A stretch of 64,000 bases of DNA from Streptomyces sp. NBC_01591. Its GTDB lineage: Bacteria > Actinomycetota > Actinomycetes > Streptomycetales > Streptomycetaceae. The stretch covers positions 372,001-436,000 of the forward strand of contig NZ_CP109328.1 of assembly GCF_035918155.1 (NCBI RefSeq), read 5' to 3'. Both the position numbers and the translations under genes were made by a program. The notes beneath the pieces were generated by a model. The model saw only the letters and a program-made list of their open reading frames with translations. It was not told the origin of the DNA and searched no databases. Shown one piece after another: positions 52,899-63,000 of the stretch (position 1 is its first letter; every line of letters starts with the position of its first letter).

Positions 52899-54187
52899 GC
52901 GGGGCGACGGGCGGCACGGCGCCGCGCACGACCCCCCGGCACCGGGTGGTGATCACCGGGCTCGGCGTGGTGACCAGCATCGGTACCGGGGTGGATGCCT
53001 TCGCCGACGGCCTGCGGGCCGGACGCAGCGGCGCCAAGCCGATCGGCGCCTTCGACACCACCGGTTTCGCGTACTCCAACGCCTGCGAGATCACCGACTT
53101 CGACCCCGACACGTGGCTGCGCGAACTGGCGGCCGACGAGCTCGGCCGGGCCGCGCAGTTCGCGGTGGCCGGCAGCCGGATGGCGGTCGCGGACGCGGGG
53201 CTCACCGAGGACGACGTACGGGCCAGGCGCACCCTGGTCTCGGTCGGCACCACCGACGGTGAGTCCCGCGACCTGGACCATCTGATCGGCTTGCAGGTCA
53301 CCGAGGGCGAGGACCGGCTCGACGCCACCGTCGCCCGCCGGGTGTGGCCCGGCCGGCTCTCCGCGGGCATCGTCCGCGAACTCGGCCTGGAGGACGTGGA
53401 GACGGTCACCGTCCCTACCGCCTGCGCGGCCGGTAATTACGCGGTCGGCTCCGGTTACGACGCGATCAGCTCCGGCGACGTCGAGATGGCGTTGTGCGGC
53501 GGGGCGGACGCCCTGTGCCGCAAGACGTTCACCGGCTTCTACCGGCTCGGCACCATCGCCCCCGACGTGTGCCGTCCCTTCGACGCCGACCGGCAGGGCA
53601 TCCTGACCGGCGAGGGTGCCGGGATACTCCTGATGGAGTCCCTGGAGTCCGCGCTGGCCCGCGGCGCCCGCATCTACGCGGAGGTCCTGGGCTACGGGCT
53701 GTCCTGCGACGCGAGCCACCCGGTCGCGCCCGACCGGGACTCCATCGCGCGCTGCATCACCGCCGCCCACCGCAACGCGGGCATCGAGGCGTCCGACGTG
53801 GACTTCATCTCGGCGCACGGCACCGGCACCAGGGCCAACGACGTCACCGAGGTCGGCGCGATCCGGCAGGTCTTCGGCGACGAACTGCCGCGCACCGTGT
53901 CGATCAAGTCGATGATCGGCCACACCATGGGCGCCGCGAGCGCGCTGGCCGCCGCGGCCTGCTCCCTGGCGCTCCGGGAGGGCTTCATCCCGCCCACCGT
54001 CAACCACCGCACGACCGACCCCGAGTGCGCGGTCGACTGCGTACCCAACGAGGCGGTCGAGGCCCGGCTGCGGGTCGTGCAGAACAACGGCCTCGCCTTC
54101 GGCGGGAACAACGCGGTCCTGATGCTCGGCCACTGGGACGAGAACGCGGCCGAAACCCTGCCCGCCGACGCGACAGCGGCGGCCTGA
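52895..54187 (+). CDS. Beta-ketoacyl-ACP synthase (KS, type II PKS)
   Basis: 430 aa, GTG start overlapping the ACP stop. Catalytic triad: Cys in VPTACAAGNYAVG (near 177), His in ISAHGTGT (near 308) and His in IGHTMGA (near 343). TGLGVVTSIG opens the thiolase fold. Together with the next gene it forms a KS/CLF heterodimer. Such pairs with a ketoreductase but without aromatase/cyclase are found in clusters making reduced or polyene acyl chains. Confidence 0.93.
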   Translation: MSGATGGTAPRTTPRHRVVITGLGVVTSIGTGVDAFADGLRAGRSGAKPIGAFDTTGFAYSNACEITDFDPDTWLRELAADELGRAAQFAVAGSRMAVADAGLTEDDVRARRTLVSVGTTDGESRDLDHLIGLQVTEGEDRLDATVARRVWPGRLSAGIVRELGLEDVETVTVPTACAAGNYAVGSGYDAISSGDVEMALCGGADALCRKTFTGFYRLGTIAPDVCRPFDADRQGILTGEGAGILLMESLESALARGARIYAEVLGYGLSCDASHPVAPDRDSIARCITAAHRNAGIEASDVDFISAHGTGTRANDVTEVGAIRQVFGDELPRTVSIKSMIGHTMGAASALAAAACSLALREGFIPPTVNHRTTDPECAVDCVPNEAVEARLRVVQNNGLAFGGNNAVLMLGHWDENAAETLPADATAAA

Positions 54188-54222
54188 ACCGGCCCGACGC
54201 GGCCTGAGAGGAGTTGGACGGA

Positions 54223-55317
54223 ATGTCAGCCGACGCGGTCACCACCGCGCAGGACCTGGTTGTTTCGGGCTGGGCGGTGTCCTCCCCGTACGGGCTGGGC
54301 CGGGACGGGTTCATGGCCGGACTGCGCGAGCAACGGCGCGCGGTCGCCGCCCTGGACGGCGATCAGTGGCCGGTGCCCTACGAGGAGGCCGGACTCATTC
54401 CCGGCTTCGACATCAAGGCCGTCCTCGGCCGCAAGGGCACCCGTTCCATGGACCGGGTCACCGCCATCGCCGCCACCACCGTGGGCATGCTCCTGGAGGA
54501 GTACGGGACGGGCCTGGCCGCGGACCCCGAGGGCACGGGTCTGGTGCTCGGCACCTCCGGCAGCGTCCAGTCGATCATGGACTTCACCCGGGACGCGCTC
54601 ACTGGCAAGGCGCCCTACCTGGTCGACCCCGCCAGGTTCCCCAACACGGTGATGAACTGCCCCAGCGGGCAGAGCGCCATCCGGCATGCGCTCAAGGGCC
54701 CCAACGTCACCGTCTCCGGCGGCGCCGCCACCGGTCTGCTCGCCCTCAACTACGCTTCCCGGCTGCTGCGGGGCGGCCACGCCACCGCTCTCCTCGCGGG
54801 CGCCGCCGAGGAGTTCTCGGTACAGCGCGCCCGACTGGAGCAGGTCGCCGACCACGGCGGCAGCGCCGCCGAACCCCTCGCCGAAGGCGCGGCGCTCTTC
54901 CTCCTGGAGAGCGGCGCGGCGGCCCGCGACAGCGGCCGTACCGTCCTCGCCACGGTCCTCGGCTGCCGTTTCCGGGCCTTCCGGACCACGGACCGCGCCT
55001 CCGCCGTGCTGAAGAGCTGCGTCGACGACGTCCTGGCCGCCGCCGGGGCCGTCCCCGACGACATCGCGCTCATCGCCCCCGGCAACCCGCCCGGTGCCTT
55101 CGGCAAGGAGGAGGAGGCGGCCCTGGCCGGCCTCGCCGCGCCGCGCCTCGCGGTCCGTTCCCTCCTCGGCGACACCACCGCGGCCACCGCGGCCTTCCAG
55201 GTCGCCGCCGTCCTCGCCGAGTCGTCCGCTCGCCCGGAGCTGGCGGACCGGCTCGCCCTGGTCACCGCCATCGACCGGGACGGCACCGTCGGCGCGGCCC
55301 TGCTCCGCCTCGGCTAG
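54223..55317 (+). CDS. Chain-length-factor-like KS homologue
   Basis: 364 aa from ATG 54223, behind GAGAGGAG. It keeps the KS fold (VVSGWAVSSPYGLGRDGF, VLGTSGSVQSIMDF) and aligns Cys146 in VMNCPSGQSA with the KS nucleophile. But the HGTGT and GH loops are replaced by IAPGNPPGAFG and LGDTTAAT, so both catalytic histidines are lost. It should act as CLF, shaping chain length. The stop codon lies inside the hairpin element at 55314-55353. Confidence 0.85.
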   Translation: MSADAVTTAQDLVVSGWAVSSPYGLGRDGFMAGLREQRRAVAALDGDQWPVPYEEAGLIPGFDIKAVLGRKGTRSMDRVTAIAATTVGMLLEEYGTGLAADPEGTGLVLGTSGSVQSIMDFTRDALTGKAPYLVDPARFPNTVMNCPSGQSAIRHALKGPNVTVSGGAATGLLALNYASRLLRGGHATALLAGAAEEFSVQRARLEQVADHGGSAAEPLAEGAALFLLESGAAARDSGRTVLATVLGCRFRAFRTTDRASAVLKSCVDDVLAAAGAVPDDIALIAPGNPPGAFGKEEEAALAGLAAPRLAVRSLLGDTTAATAAFQVAAVLAESSARPELADRLALVTAIDRDGTVGAALLRLG

Positions 55318-55353
55318 GGCCTGTCCGACCCTGATCCACCGGACAGGCCCTAG
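55314..55353. terminator. Hairpin element overlapping the CLF stop (copy 2)
   Basis: Perfect 14-bp stem CTAGGGCCTGTCCG / CGGACAGGCCCTAG with a 12-nt loop, containing the CLF TAG in its left arm. Nearly the same as the element at 10212-10245. The next gene starts 110 nt later, so partial termination within the operon is likely. Confidence 0.75.
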
Positions 55354-55462
55354 GTCCTGTCCGAGGCGCCGACGCGCCGAGCCGCACACCGCACGCACCG
55401 CACCGTCTCCGTTCCGTACGCCCCCATCCTCCCGCGCAGCACTCGCAGAAAGGGCACGCACC

Positions 55463-56206
55463 ATGTCCGACACTCCCAGGCCGGTCGCCCTCGTCACCGG
55501 CGGATCGCGCGGCATCGGGCGGTCCGTCGTGGAGGTCCTGGCCCGCGACGGGTACGACGTGGCCCTGTGCTACCACTCCCGGGCGGAGGCGGCCCAGCTC
55601 GCCGAGAAGGCGGCCGGGGAGCACGGGGCCCGGACGCTGGCCCGTCGCGTCGACGTCACCGACCGGGACCAGGCGCGCGCCTTCGTCGCCGAGACCGAGG
55701 ACACGCTCGGTCCGGTCGACACCCTGGTCACCGCGGCCGGCATCGTCCGGGACAGCAACCTGGCCACGCTCGGCGACGACGACTGGGACGCCGTGGTGCG
55801 CACCAATCTCGACGGCACGTACAACTTCGCGAGGGCGCTCGTCTTCCCGATGATGAAGCGCCGCCGGGGCACCGTGATCACGCTCTCCTCGGTCGCGGCC
55901 CAGGGGCAGGCCGGCCAGACCAACTACTCGGCCTCCAAGGCCGGGATCATCGGCTTCACCAAGGCCCTCGCCAAGGAGGGCGGCCGGGCCGGGCTGCGCG
56001 CCAACACCGTGGCCCCCGGCTTCATCCGTACCGACATGACCGGCGGGCTCTCCGAGAAGTACGCCAAGGAAATGACCAGGCAGATCCCGCTCGGCCGGTT
56101 CGGGGAGCCCGAGGAGGTCGCCGAGCTGGTGGCGTTCCTCGCCTCCGACCGGGCCGCCTACATCACCGGACAGGTCTTCTCCATCGACGGCGGCCTGGTC
56201 GTCTGA
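55463..56206 (+). CDS. 3-oxoacyl-ACP reductase (FabG-like ketoreductase)
   Basis: 247 aa from ATG 55463. Short-chain dehydrogenase: cofactor site TGGSRGIGRS (12-21), NNAG-like VTAAGIV near 91, Ser in ITLSSVAAQ, Tyr/Lys in NYSASKAG (Y about 155, K about 159). NADPH-dependent reduction of the beta-keto group on the ACP. A dehydratase for polyene formation is not visible in the window and may lie beyond the right edge or be shared with primary metabolism. Confidence 0.9.
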   Translation: MSDTPRPVALVTGGSRGIGRSVVEVLARDGYDVALCYHSRAEAAQLAEKAAGEHGARTLARRVDVTDRDQARAFVAETEDTLGPVDTLVTAAGIVRDSNLATLGDDDWDAVVRTNLDGTYNFARALVFPMMKRRRGTVITLSSVAAQGQAGQTNYSASKAGIIGFTKALAKEGGRAGLRANTVAPGFIRTDMTGGLSEKYAKEMTRQIPLGRFGEPEEVAELVAFLASDRAAYITGQVFSIDGGLVV

Positions 56207-56241
56207 CACCCCGGTCCTCCCGTGATCCCAAGGAGTTCGCC

Positions 56242-56958
56242 ATGACCGCCCGCGCCGCCAAGCCGCCCCGGTTCTACTTCAACCTGCGCAGCCCCTACAA
56301 CTTCTTCGCCCTCGCCGACCTGGAGCGCGACCACCCGGAGCTGCTCGACAGCGTCGAATGGCGCCCGTTCTGGGAGCCGGACCCGACCAGTGAGAAGCTC
56401 CTCGCCGAAGCCGCACCCGGCGTCGAGTTCCCGTTCCACCCGATGTCCCGCGCCAAGCAGTTCTACATCCTGCGCGACGTGCGCAGGCTCGGTGCCGCAC
56501 GCGGCCTGGCGCTGACCTGGCCGGTGGACCGCAAGCCCTGGTGGGAGCCGGCCCACCTGACCTGGTTCATCGCCGAGCGCGAGGGACTCGGCCGCGCGTG
56601 GGTCGAGCGCGCCGGGCGGGCCCGCTGGCTGGAGGGGCGCGACATCTGCGACCCGGACGTGGTGCGCGAACTGGCCGAGGAGATCGGCCTGGACGGCACG
56701 GAGGTCGCCCAGGCCCCCCACCACCCGCTCGTGCGCGAGCAGGGCGTGCGGGCGCTGCTCGACGTGCACCGCGACGGCGTCTTCGGCGTCCCGTACTTCA
56801 TCCACGGGAGCGAGCCGTACTGGGGCCTGGACCGCGTCGCCGACTTCGCCGCGTCCTTCGGGCCCACCCCTGCCCCCGCGAACACCGCCCCCGAGCCGCC
56901 CGCGGTGACCGCCGCCGGCCGGACCACCGACATGAGCCACGCGGGAGGCTGCGGATGA
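56242..56958 (+). CDS. HCCA-isomerase/DsbA-fold protein, probable double-bond isomerase
   Basis: 238 aa from ATG 56242. Thioredoxin-like fold of the 2-hydroxychromene-2-carboxylate isomerase type: N-terminal FYFNLRSPYNFFALADLE with Ser17 in place of CxxC, and the C-terminal FGVPYFIHGSEPYWGLDRV cis-Pro region. The missing CxxC argues against disulfide oxidoreductase activity. A similar E/Z isomerase role has been proposed for such proteins in polyene and cinnamoyl lipid pathways; here it would act on the KS/CLF product. A 25-residue tail ends in AGGCG. Confidence 0.8.
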   Translation: MTARAAKPPRFYFNLRSPYNFFALADLERDHPELLDSVEWRPFWEPDPTSEKLLAEAAPGVEFPFHPMSRAKQFYILRDVRRLGAARGLALTWPVDRKPWWEPAHLTWFIAEREGLGRAWVERAGRARWLEGRDICDPDVVRELAEEIGLDGTEVAQAPHHPLVREQGVRALLDVHRDGVFGVPYFIHGSEPYWGLDRVADFAASFGPTPAPANTAPEPPAVTAAGRTTDMSHAGGCG

Positions 56959-58418
56959 GTACCGTGACCGGAACCGACCAGCGCGCCACGGCCGAGGGAA
57001 CCCTGCCGCTGACCGCCATCCAGGAAGCGATGTGGACCGCGTACCGCGTCGCACCGGAGAGCGCCGCCTACAACATCGTGATGCCCCTGCTGCTGCGCGG
57101 GCCCGTCGACCCGGACGCCATGGACGCGGCGGTCACCGCCGTCGGCGACCGGCAGGAGCTGCTGCGCTCCGTCTTCACCGAGCAGGACGGCACACCGGTG
57201 CGCACCGCCGCCGAACGGGCCCTGGTCGGCATGGAGTTCAGGGACCTGGACGGCATCGACGAGGACGGTCTGCGACGGGCCGTGGAGGAGGCGGGCGCCC
57301 GCCCCTTCCGGCTGGAGTCCGGCGCCTTCCGGGTCGTGCTGCTGCGTCGCTCCGACGACGAGTGGGCGCTCGTGACCGCCGCCCACCACATCGTCAGCGA
57401 CTTCACCTCGCGCTGGCTGCTCGTCCGCGACCTGCTCGACGCGTACACCGGCATCTCCGCCGGCGAAGCGCCGGCCTGGCGGCCCATTCCCGGCTCGTAC
57501 GCCGACCACGCCGCCGAGGAACTGCGCCACACCTCGTCCGAGGCGGGACGGCGCGGCGCGGCCCTGTGGCGCGATTCGGTCGCCGGGGCGCCCGCCGCCG
57601 AACTCCCCCTGGACCGGCCGCGGCCCGCCGTGCGCTCCCTCAAGGGCGGCACCGTGGTACGCGTGCTCGCCCCGGCCACCGCCCAGGGGCTCGACGCGGC
57701 AGCCGACGACGCGGGGGTCACCCCGTTCGCGTATCTGCTCGGCGTCTTCCAGGCACTCACCCACCGCTGGACCGGCCAGGAGGAATTCGTCCTCGGGGTG
57801 CCCGCGACCAGCCGGATGGGCAAGGCGCAGCGGGACGTGATCGGCTGCTTCCTCAACACCATGCCGGTACGGGCCGAGTTCGACGCCGCCAGCACCTTCC
57901 GGGGGACCGCCGCGCTGGCAGGCGAACGGGTGATGCGGGGCATGGTCAACGTCCGCTACCCGTGCGCCCTGGCCTTCCCGCAGGCCACCGTCTTCCGCAC
58001 CGCGCTGTTCCTGGTCCAGATGGACCGGATGGACCCGCCGGTGCCCAACGTCCCGCCGGGGCAGGTCATCGGCCCGTTCCTCGCGTACAAGGGGCTGGAC
58101 ATCGCCCTCATCGACGTCCCGCAGCAGGAGGGCCAGCTGGACCTGCTGCTGCGTATCGAGCAGACCCCCGACGGCATCACCGCAGTCTTCTCGTACGACA
58201 CCGACCTGCTCGACCGTGCCACGGTCGAGCGGTTCGCGGACGGCTACGAGCGGATGCTCGCCGCGGGCGTCGCCGACCCGGGCACCCGGATCGCCGACGT
58301 GGAACTGGCCGGACAGGACGAGACGGCCGCGCTGCTCGCCCTCGGCTCCACCTCCTTCGACGACTTCGCCGGCTCCGGCGACTTCGACTCCTTCGAGAAC
58401 TCCTGGGACTACCGATGA
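56955..58418 (+). CDS. Stand-alone condensation (C) domain protein
   Basis: 487 aa, ATG overlapping the isomerase stop by 4 nt. Starts with LPLTAIQEAMWTAYRV (C1 motif). The active-site HHxxxD is AAHHIVSDFTS near residues 143-153, with GVPATSRMGKAQRDVIGCFLNTMPVR (C5) near 280. It has no A or PCP domain. The C-terminal tail is acidic and aromatic (FDDFAGSGDFDSFENSWDYR), possibly a docking segment. Most likely it acylates the first aminoacyl-PCP of the NRPS using the chain carried by the ACP. Confidence 0.88.
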   Translation: MSTVTGTDQRATAEGTLPLTAIQEAMWTAYRVAPESAAYNIVMPLLLRGPVDPDAMDAAVTAVGDRQELLRSVFTEQDGTPVRTAAERALVGMEFRDLDGIDEDGLRRAVEEAGARPFRLESGAFRVVLLRRSDDEWALVTAAHHIVSDFTSRWLLVRDLLDAYTGISAGEAPAWRPIPGSYADHAAEELRHTSSEAGRRGAALWRDSVAGAPAAELPLDRPRPAVRSLKGGTVVRVLAPATAQGLDAAADDAGVTPFAYLLGVFQALTHRWTGQEEFVLGVPATSRMGKAQRDVIGCFLNTMPVRAEFDAASTFRGTAALAGERVMRGMVNVRYPCALAFPQATVFRTALFLVQMDRMDPPVPNVPPGQVIGPFLAYKGLDIALIDVPQQEGQLDLLLRIEQTPDGITAVFSYDTDLLDRATVERFADGYERMLAAGVADPGTRIADVELAGQDETAALLALGSTSFDDFAGSGDFDSFENSWDYR

Positions 58419-59593
58419 CCATGCGCATCGCGATCGTGGGTGCGGGCCTCGGCGGGCTGACGGCCGCCGCAGCACTGCACCACCGGGGCCTGGACGTCCA
58501 GGTCTACGAACGAGGGGAGGAGCTGCGCGAGCAGGGCGTCGGGATGCACCTCGGCCCCAACGGCACCAGACTGCTCCAACGCCTCGGCCTCGGACCGGAG
58601 TTGGAACGGTGCGCGGTGCGCCCCGAGGCCCTGGAGGTGCGGGCCTTCCACAACGGTGCCACGGTGGCCCGCCAGGAGATGGGCGAGGCGTGGCAGGAGA
58701 GGTTCCGCGCCCCGTACTACACCGTGCACCGCGGTGACCTGCACCGGATGCTGTCCTCGTGCGTCCCCGCCGAGCGGCTGCACACCGGCAAGGAGCTCGT
58801 CCGGTACGAGGAGACCGTGTACGGGGTCGTCCTGCACTTCGCGGACGGCACCGACGCGCACGCCGACGTGCTGATCGGCGCGGACGGCGTGCACTCGGCG
58901 GTCCGCCGCGCGGTCGCGGGCGCCGACGCCCCGGTCTACTCCGGCAACAGCGCCCTGCGCGGTGTGGTCGACGCCGTCGACCTGCCGGACCTGGACCCCG
59001 CCCTGATGTACATGTACGCGGGCCCCACCGCGCGGGTCCTGCTCTACCCGGTCACCGGGGGCCGGCAGTTCACCTACGTCGTGGTGACCCCGGCCGCCGA
59101 AGGTGCCGCCGAGTCGTGGACCAGCGCGGGTGACCGTACCGACCTCGACGCAGTGCTGGCGGGCTGGGACCCGGCCGTGCGCGCGCTCGCCGACGCGGCG
59201 GGCGAGGTGCGCCGCTGGGCGCTGTACGACCGCGAGCCGCTGGAGCGGTGGAGCACCTCCCGCACGACGCTGCTCGGCGACGCGGCCCACCCGATGCTCC
59301 CGCACCACGGGCAGGGCGCCAACCAGGCCGTGGAGGACGCCGTGGCGCTCGCGGTCTGCCTCGAAGAGGCGGCTCCCGGAGCGGACGGCATCGCCGCCGC
59401 ACTGCGCCGCTACGAGGAGGCGCGCAGGCCGCACACCACCCGGGTGCAACTCGGCTCCCGGACCGGGCAGCAGCCCCCGAAGGACGCGTCCGCGCACCGC
59501 CGCATCGACGCCGAGAGCGTCGACTGGGTCCTCGACCACGACGTCGAGGCGGCCCTCGGTGGGGCGGAAAGCGTGCTGCACCAGGCGGCCTGA
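58415..59593 (+). CDS. FAD-dependent monooxygenase (PHBH-like)
   Basis: 392 aa, ATG overlapping the C-domain stop by 4 nt. FAD motifs IAIVGAGLGGLTAAAALHHRG (5-25), VLIGADGVHSAVRR near 156 and TTLLGDAAHPMLPHHGQGANQAVED near 285. Class A flavin hydroxylase, plausible for hydroxylating or epoxidising the acyl chain or an aromatic residue. Likely tailoring enzyme of the cluster. Confidence 0.9.
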   Translation: MTMRIAIVGAGLGGLTAAAALHHRGLDVQVYERGEELREQGVGMHLGPNGTRLLQRLGLGPELERCAVRPEALEVRAFHNGATVARQEMGEAWQERFRAPYYTVHRGDLHRMLSSCVPAERLHTGKELVRYEETVYGVVLHFADGTDAHADVLIGADGVHSAVRRAVAGADAPVYSGNSALRGVVDAVDLPDLDPALMYMYAGPTARVLLYPVTGGRQFTYVVVTPAAEGAAESWTSAGDRTDLDAVLAGWDPAVRALADAAGEVRRWALYDREPLERWSTSRTTLLGDAAHPMLPHHGQGANQAVEDAVALAVCLEEAAPGADGIAAALRRYEEARRPHTTRVQLGSRTGQQPPKDASAHRRIDAESVDWVLDHDVEAALGGAESVLHQAA

Positions 59594-59622
59594 CAAAAAA
59601 AGTCAGGACGCGTACGACCAGG

Positions 59623-59653
59623 GGTCCCTGGCGCTCTCCCCGCGCCAGGGGCC
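59623..59653. terminator. Strong hairpin after the monooxygenase
   Basis: Stem GGTCCCTGGCGC / GCGCCAGGGGCC (59623-59634, 59642-59653; one G-T wobble) with a 7-nt loop. It lies about 30 nt after the stop, so the mbtH-NRPS genes probably have their own promoter in the AT-richer 59654-59755 stretch. Confidence 0.65.
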
Positions 59654-59755
59654 TCGTTGTGTCTCCGGGACGGCAAATACATGGCCGACATAGGGCCCGG
59701 ATAGCTCTCCGTCCAACCATGGCCATAGCAGATCACATGAAGGGATACCGAACTG

Positions 59756-59971
59756 ATGAGCGATCAGCAGACCGAAGAGACCGTGTACCGCGTCGTTCTC
59801 AACGACGAGGAGCAGTACTCGATCTGGTGGGCCGAGCGCGCCCTGCCGGCCGGCTGGCACACCGAGGGCACCGAAGGCACCCGCGAGGAATGCCTCGCAC
59901 GCATCACCGAGATCTGGACCGACCTGCGCCCGCTGAGCCTGCGCCGCCGCATGGACGCCACCGCCGCCTGA
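59756..59971 (+). CDS. MbtH-family NRPS accessory protein
   Basis: 71 aa from ATG 59756. Conserved YRVVLNDEEQYSIWWAERALPAGWHTEG and TEIWTDLRPLSLRRRM match the MbtH family, which binds and activates A domains. It lies directly upstream of the NRPS gene. Confidence 0.95.
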   Translation: MSDQQTEETVYRVVLNDEEQYSIWWAERALPAGWHTEGTEGTREECLARITEIWTDLRPLSLRRRMDATAA

Positions 59972-60039
59972 CCCGTACCGGCCGCCGGATCCGAGGCCCG
60001 TCCCCCGCCGCGCCGCCCGATCCCGATGGAGGAGAGACT

Positions 60040-63000
60040 GTGAACGACCACACGCTGTCGGGTTCGAACACCGGCGCAACCGCTGCCCGGACCACGACCG
60101 CACCCCTGCTGCCCGAGCTGTTCGCCGCGCAGCGCGCCCGCACGCCCGGTGCGCCCGCCGTGATCGACGCCGGAGGAAGGGTGGTCACGTACGCCGAACT
60201 CGGCGCACGTGCGGCCCTGTTCGCCGCCCGGCTGCATGCCCTGGGTGTGCGCCCCGGCGACTTCGTGGGCGTGTGCCTGCGCCGCGGCCCCGACCTGGTC
60301 GCCGGACTCCTCGGGGTCTGGCTGGCGGGCGGCGCGTACGTGCCGCTCGACCCGAACCACCCGGAGAGCCGGATCGCCCTCGTCCTCGACGACGCGCGGG
60401 CGCCGGTGGCCCTCGCCGAGCGGGCCACCGCCGGCAAGCTGCCCGCGGCCACCCGGCTGCTGCTCGCCGAGGACGTCACCGACGGGCCGGTGGATTCCAC
60501 CGACGAGCAGCCTCTGGACGAAGCAGGTGAACGGCCCCCGGGCGCACCGGAGTTCGTGGCCGAGCCGGCCCGGCCCGCCTACGTCCTGCACACCTCGGGA
60601 TCCACCGGTCGCCCCAAGGGTGTCGTCGTCCCGCACGCGGGCATCGCCAACCGGGTGCGCTGGCTCGCCCACCGCCACCGGCTCGGCCCCGCCGACCGCG
60701 TCCTGCTCAAGACGACCGTCGGCTTCGACGCCGCCGGGCTGGAACTGTTCTCCCCGCTCGTCAGCGGCGCCGCCCTCGTGCTCGCCCCCGACGGCGCCGA
60801 GCGCGACCCCGCGACCCTGCTCGCCGCCGTCGCCGACCATGGCGTCACCGTCCTGCAGGGCGTCCCCTCCGTCTACCGGCGCCTTGTCGAGGAGCCCGGC
60901 TGGGAGCGCGCCACCGCCCTGCGCCTGGTGTTCAGCGCCGGCGAACCCCTCCACGCCGACCTGTGCCGCCGGATCCTCGAACGCGTGCCCGGCGTACGGA
61001 TCTGGAACACGTACGGGCCCACCGAGGCGTCCGTCGACATCACCGAGCACCTGTGGGACCCGGCCAAGGACACCGGAGCCGTCCCCATCGGACGCCCCAT
61101 CGGCAACATGCGCGTGGTCGTCCTCGACCCGGCGGGACGGCCCGTGCCCGTCGGCGTCCCGGGCGAACTCCACGCGGGCGGCATCGGGCTCGCCCTCGGC
61201 TACCTCGGCCGCCCCGACCTGACCGCCGAACGCTTCGTGCCCGACCCGCACAACGGAGGACAGCGGCTCTACCGCACCGGCGACAAGGTGCGCTGGCGTG
61301 CCGACGGGGTCCTCGAATACCTCGGCCGCCTCGACCAGCAGGTCAAGGTCAACGGCGTACGCATCGAGCCCGGCGAGGTCGAGGCCGCGCTCGCCGCCCA
61401 CCCCTGGGTGCGCGCCGCCGTCGCCGCCGCCGTGCCCGACACCGCCGCCGGGGGCCACCGCCTCGCCGCCTGGGTCCAGCCGCGCGGCGAGGCACCCCGC
61501 CCCGACGAGCTGCGCGCCTTCCTGCGCCGCACCCTGCCCGACGTCCTGGTCCCCTCCGTGTTCGTGACCGTCGACGAGTGGCCGCTCACCGCCAGCGGGA
61601 AGATCGACCGGGGCGCGCTGCCCGACCCGGCCGAGAGCCGCACCGAGACCGCGCACGTCCCGGTGCGCGACGCCGCCGAGCGGGCCGTCGCCGAGATCTG
61701 GGCGCACCTGATCGGCATCCCCGCGGGGGAGATCGGCGCCACCCACGACTTCTTCCAGCTCGGCGGCTCCTCGCTGATGCTGACCCGGCTCTCCGAGCTG
61801 CTGTCCGCGTCGGCGGGCACCCGCATCCCGCTGCGCGCCCTGTTCACCGCGACCACCGTCGAGACGCAGGCCGCGCTCGTCGGCCGCCGGGCCGACCCGG
61901 CGGGCGACCACGTTGCTGAAACGGTCCTTCCCGTACCGCGCAAGCCCGAGGGCCTGCCGCTCTCGCCCGGCCAGCAAGGCATGTGGCTCCTCGACCGACT
62001 GCGCCCCGGCAGCTCCGAGTGGAACGCCCCCGTCTTCCTCACCCTGCCCGCCGAGTACAGCGACGCCACCGTCGCCACCGCCCTCGGCGCACTCGCCGAC
62101 CGGCACGAGATCCTGCGCACCCGGTACGTCCTGCACGGCACCGAGCCCGTCCAGATCGCCGACGCGCCCGGCACCCGGCCGCCGCGGCTGCGCACCGCCC
62201 TCGCCGCGACCGCCGACGAGCTGAACGCGCTGGTGCAGGAGGAGTTCGCCTGCCCCTTCGACCTGGAGAACGGCCCCGTCTGGCGCGCCCTGACCGTACG
62301 CCGGGGGACCGAACACCTGCACATGATCCTCTCGCTGCACCACATCGCCTGCGACGGCTGGTCCTCCGTCGTCCTGGAACGCGACCTCAAGGCGCTCGCC
62401 GAGGCCGCACACACCGGCACCGACGCCCGCCTGCCCGAGCTGCCGGTGCAGTACGCCGACCACGCCGCCCACCGGCGCGCCCGGCTCACCGACACGTTCG
62501 TCTCGCGCGAACTCGACCACTGGAAGCGGGTGCTGGACGGCATCGCCCCGCTCGACCTGCCCACCGACCGGCCCCGGCCCCCGGTGCGCGACGCGCACGG
62601 CGCCGTCCACCTCTTCACCGTCCCGGCCGCGCTCACCGAGCGCGTCGCGGCCCTCGGCCGCAGTTGCGGGGCGACCCTCCAGCAGACCCTGCTCACCGCG
62701 TTCTCCGCGCTCGTCGCCCGGCTCACCGGCCGCTGGGACGTCCCTGTCGGCATCCCCGTGGCCGGCCGCGAGCGGCCCGAGGTCGCCGAGGTCGCCGGAT
62801 TCTTCCTCAACACCCTCGTCCTGCGCTGCGACGCCGACGCCGACGACACCTTCCACGACGCCGTCGTCCGGGTCCGCGACACGGCCCGCGAGGCCTTCGC
62901 CCACCAGGAGCTGCCGTTCGACCGGCTCGTCGCCGAGCTCGACGAGAGCCGCGACGCCGCCCGCACCCCGCTCTACCAGGTCATGTTCGACCTGCACGAG

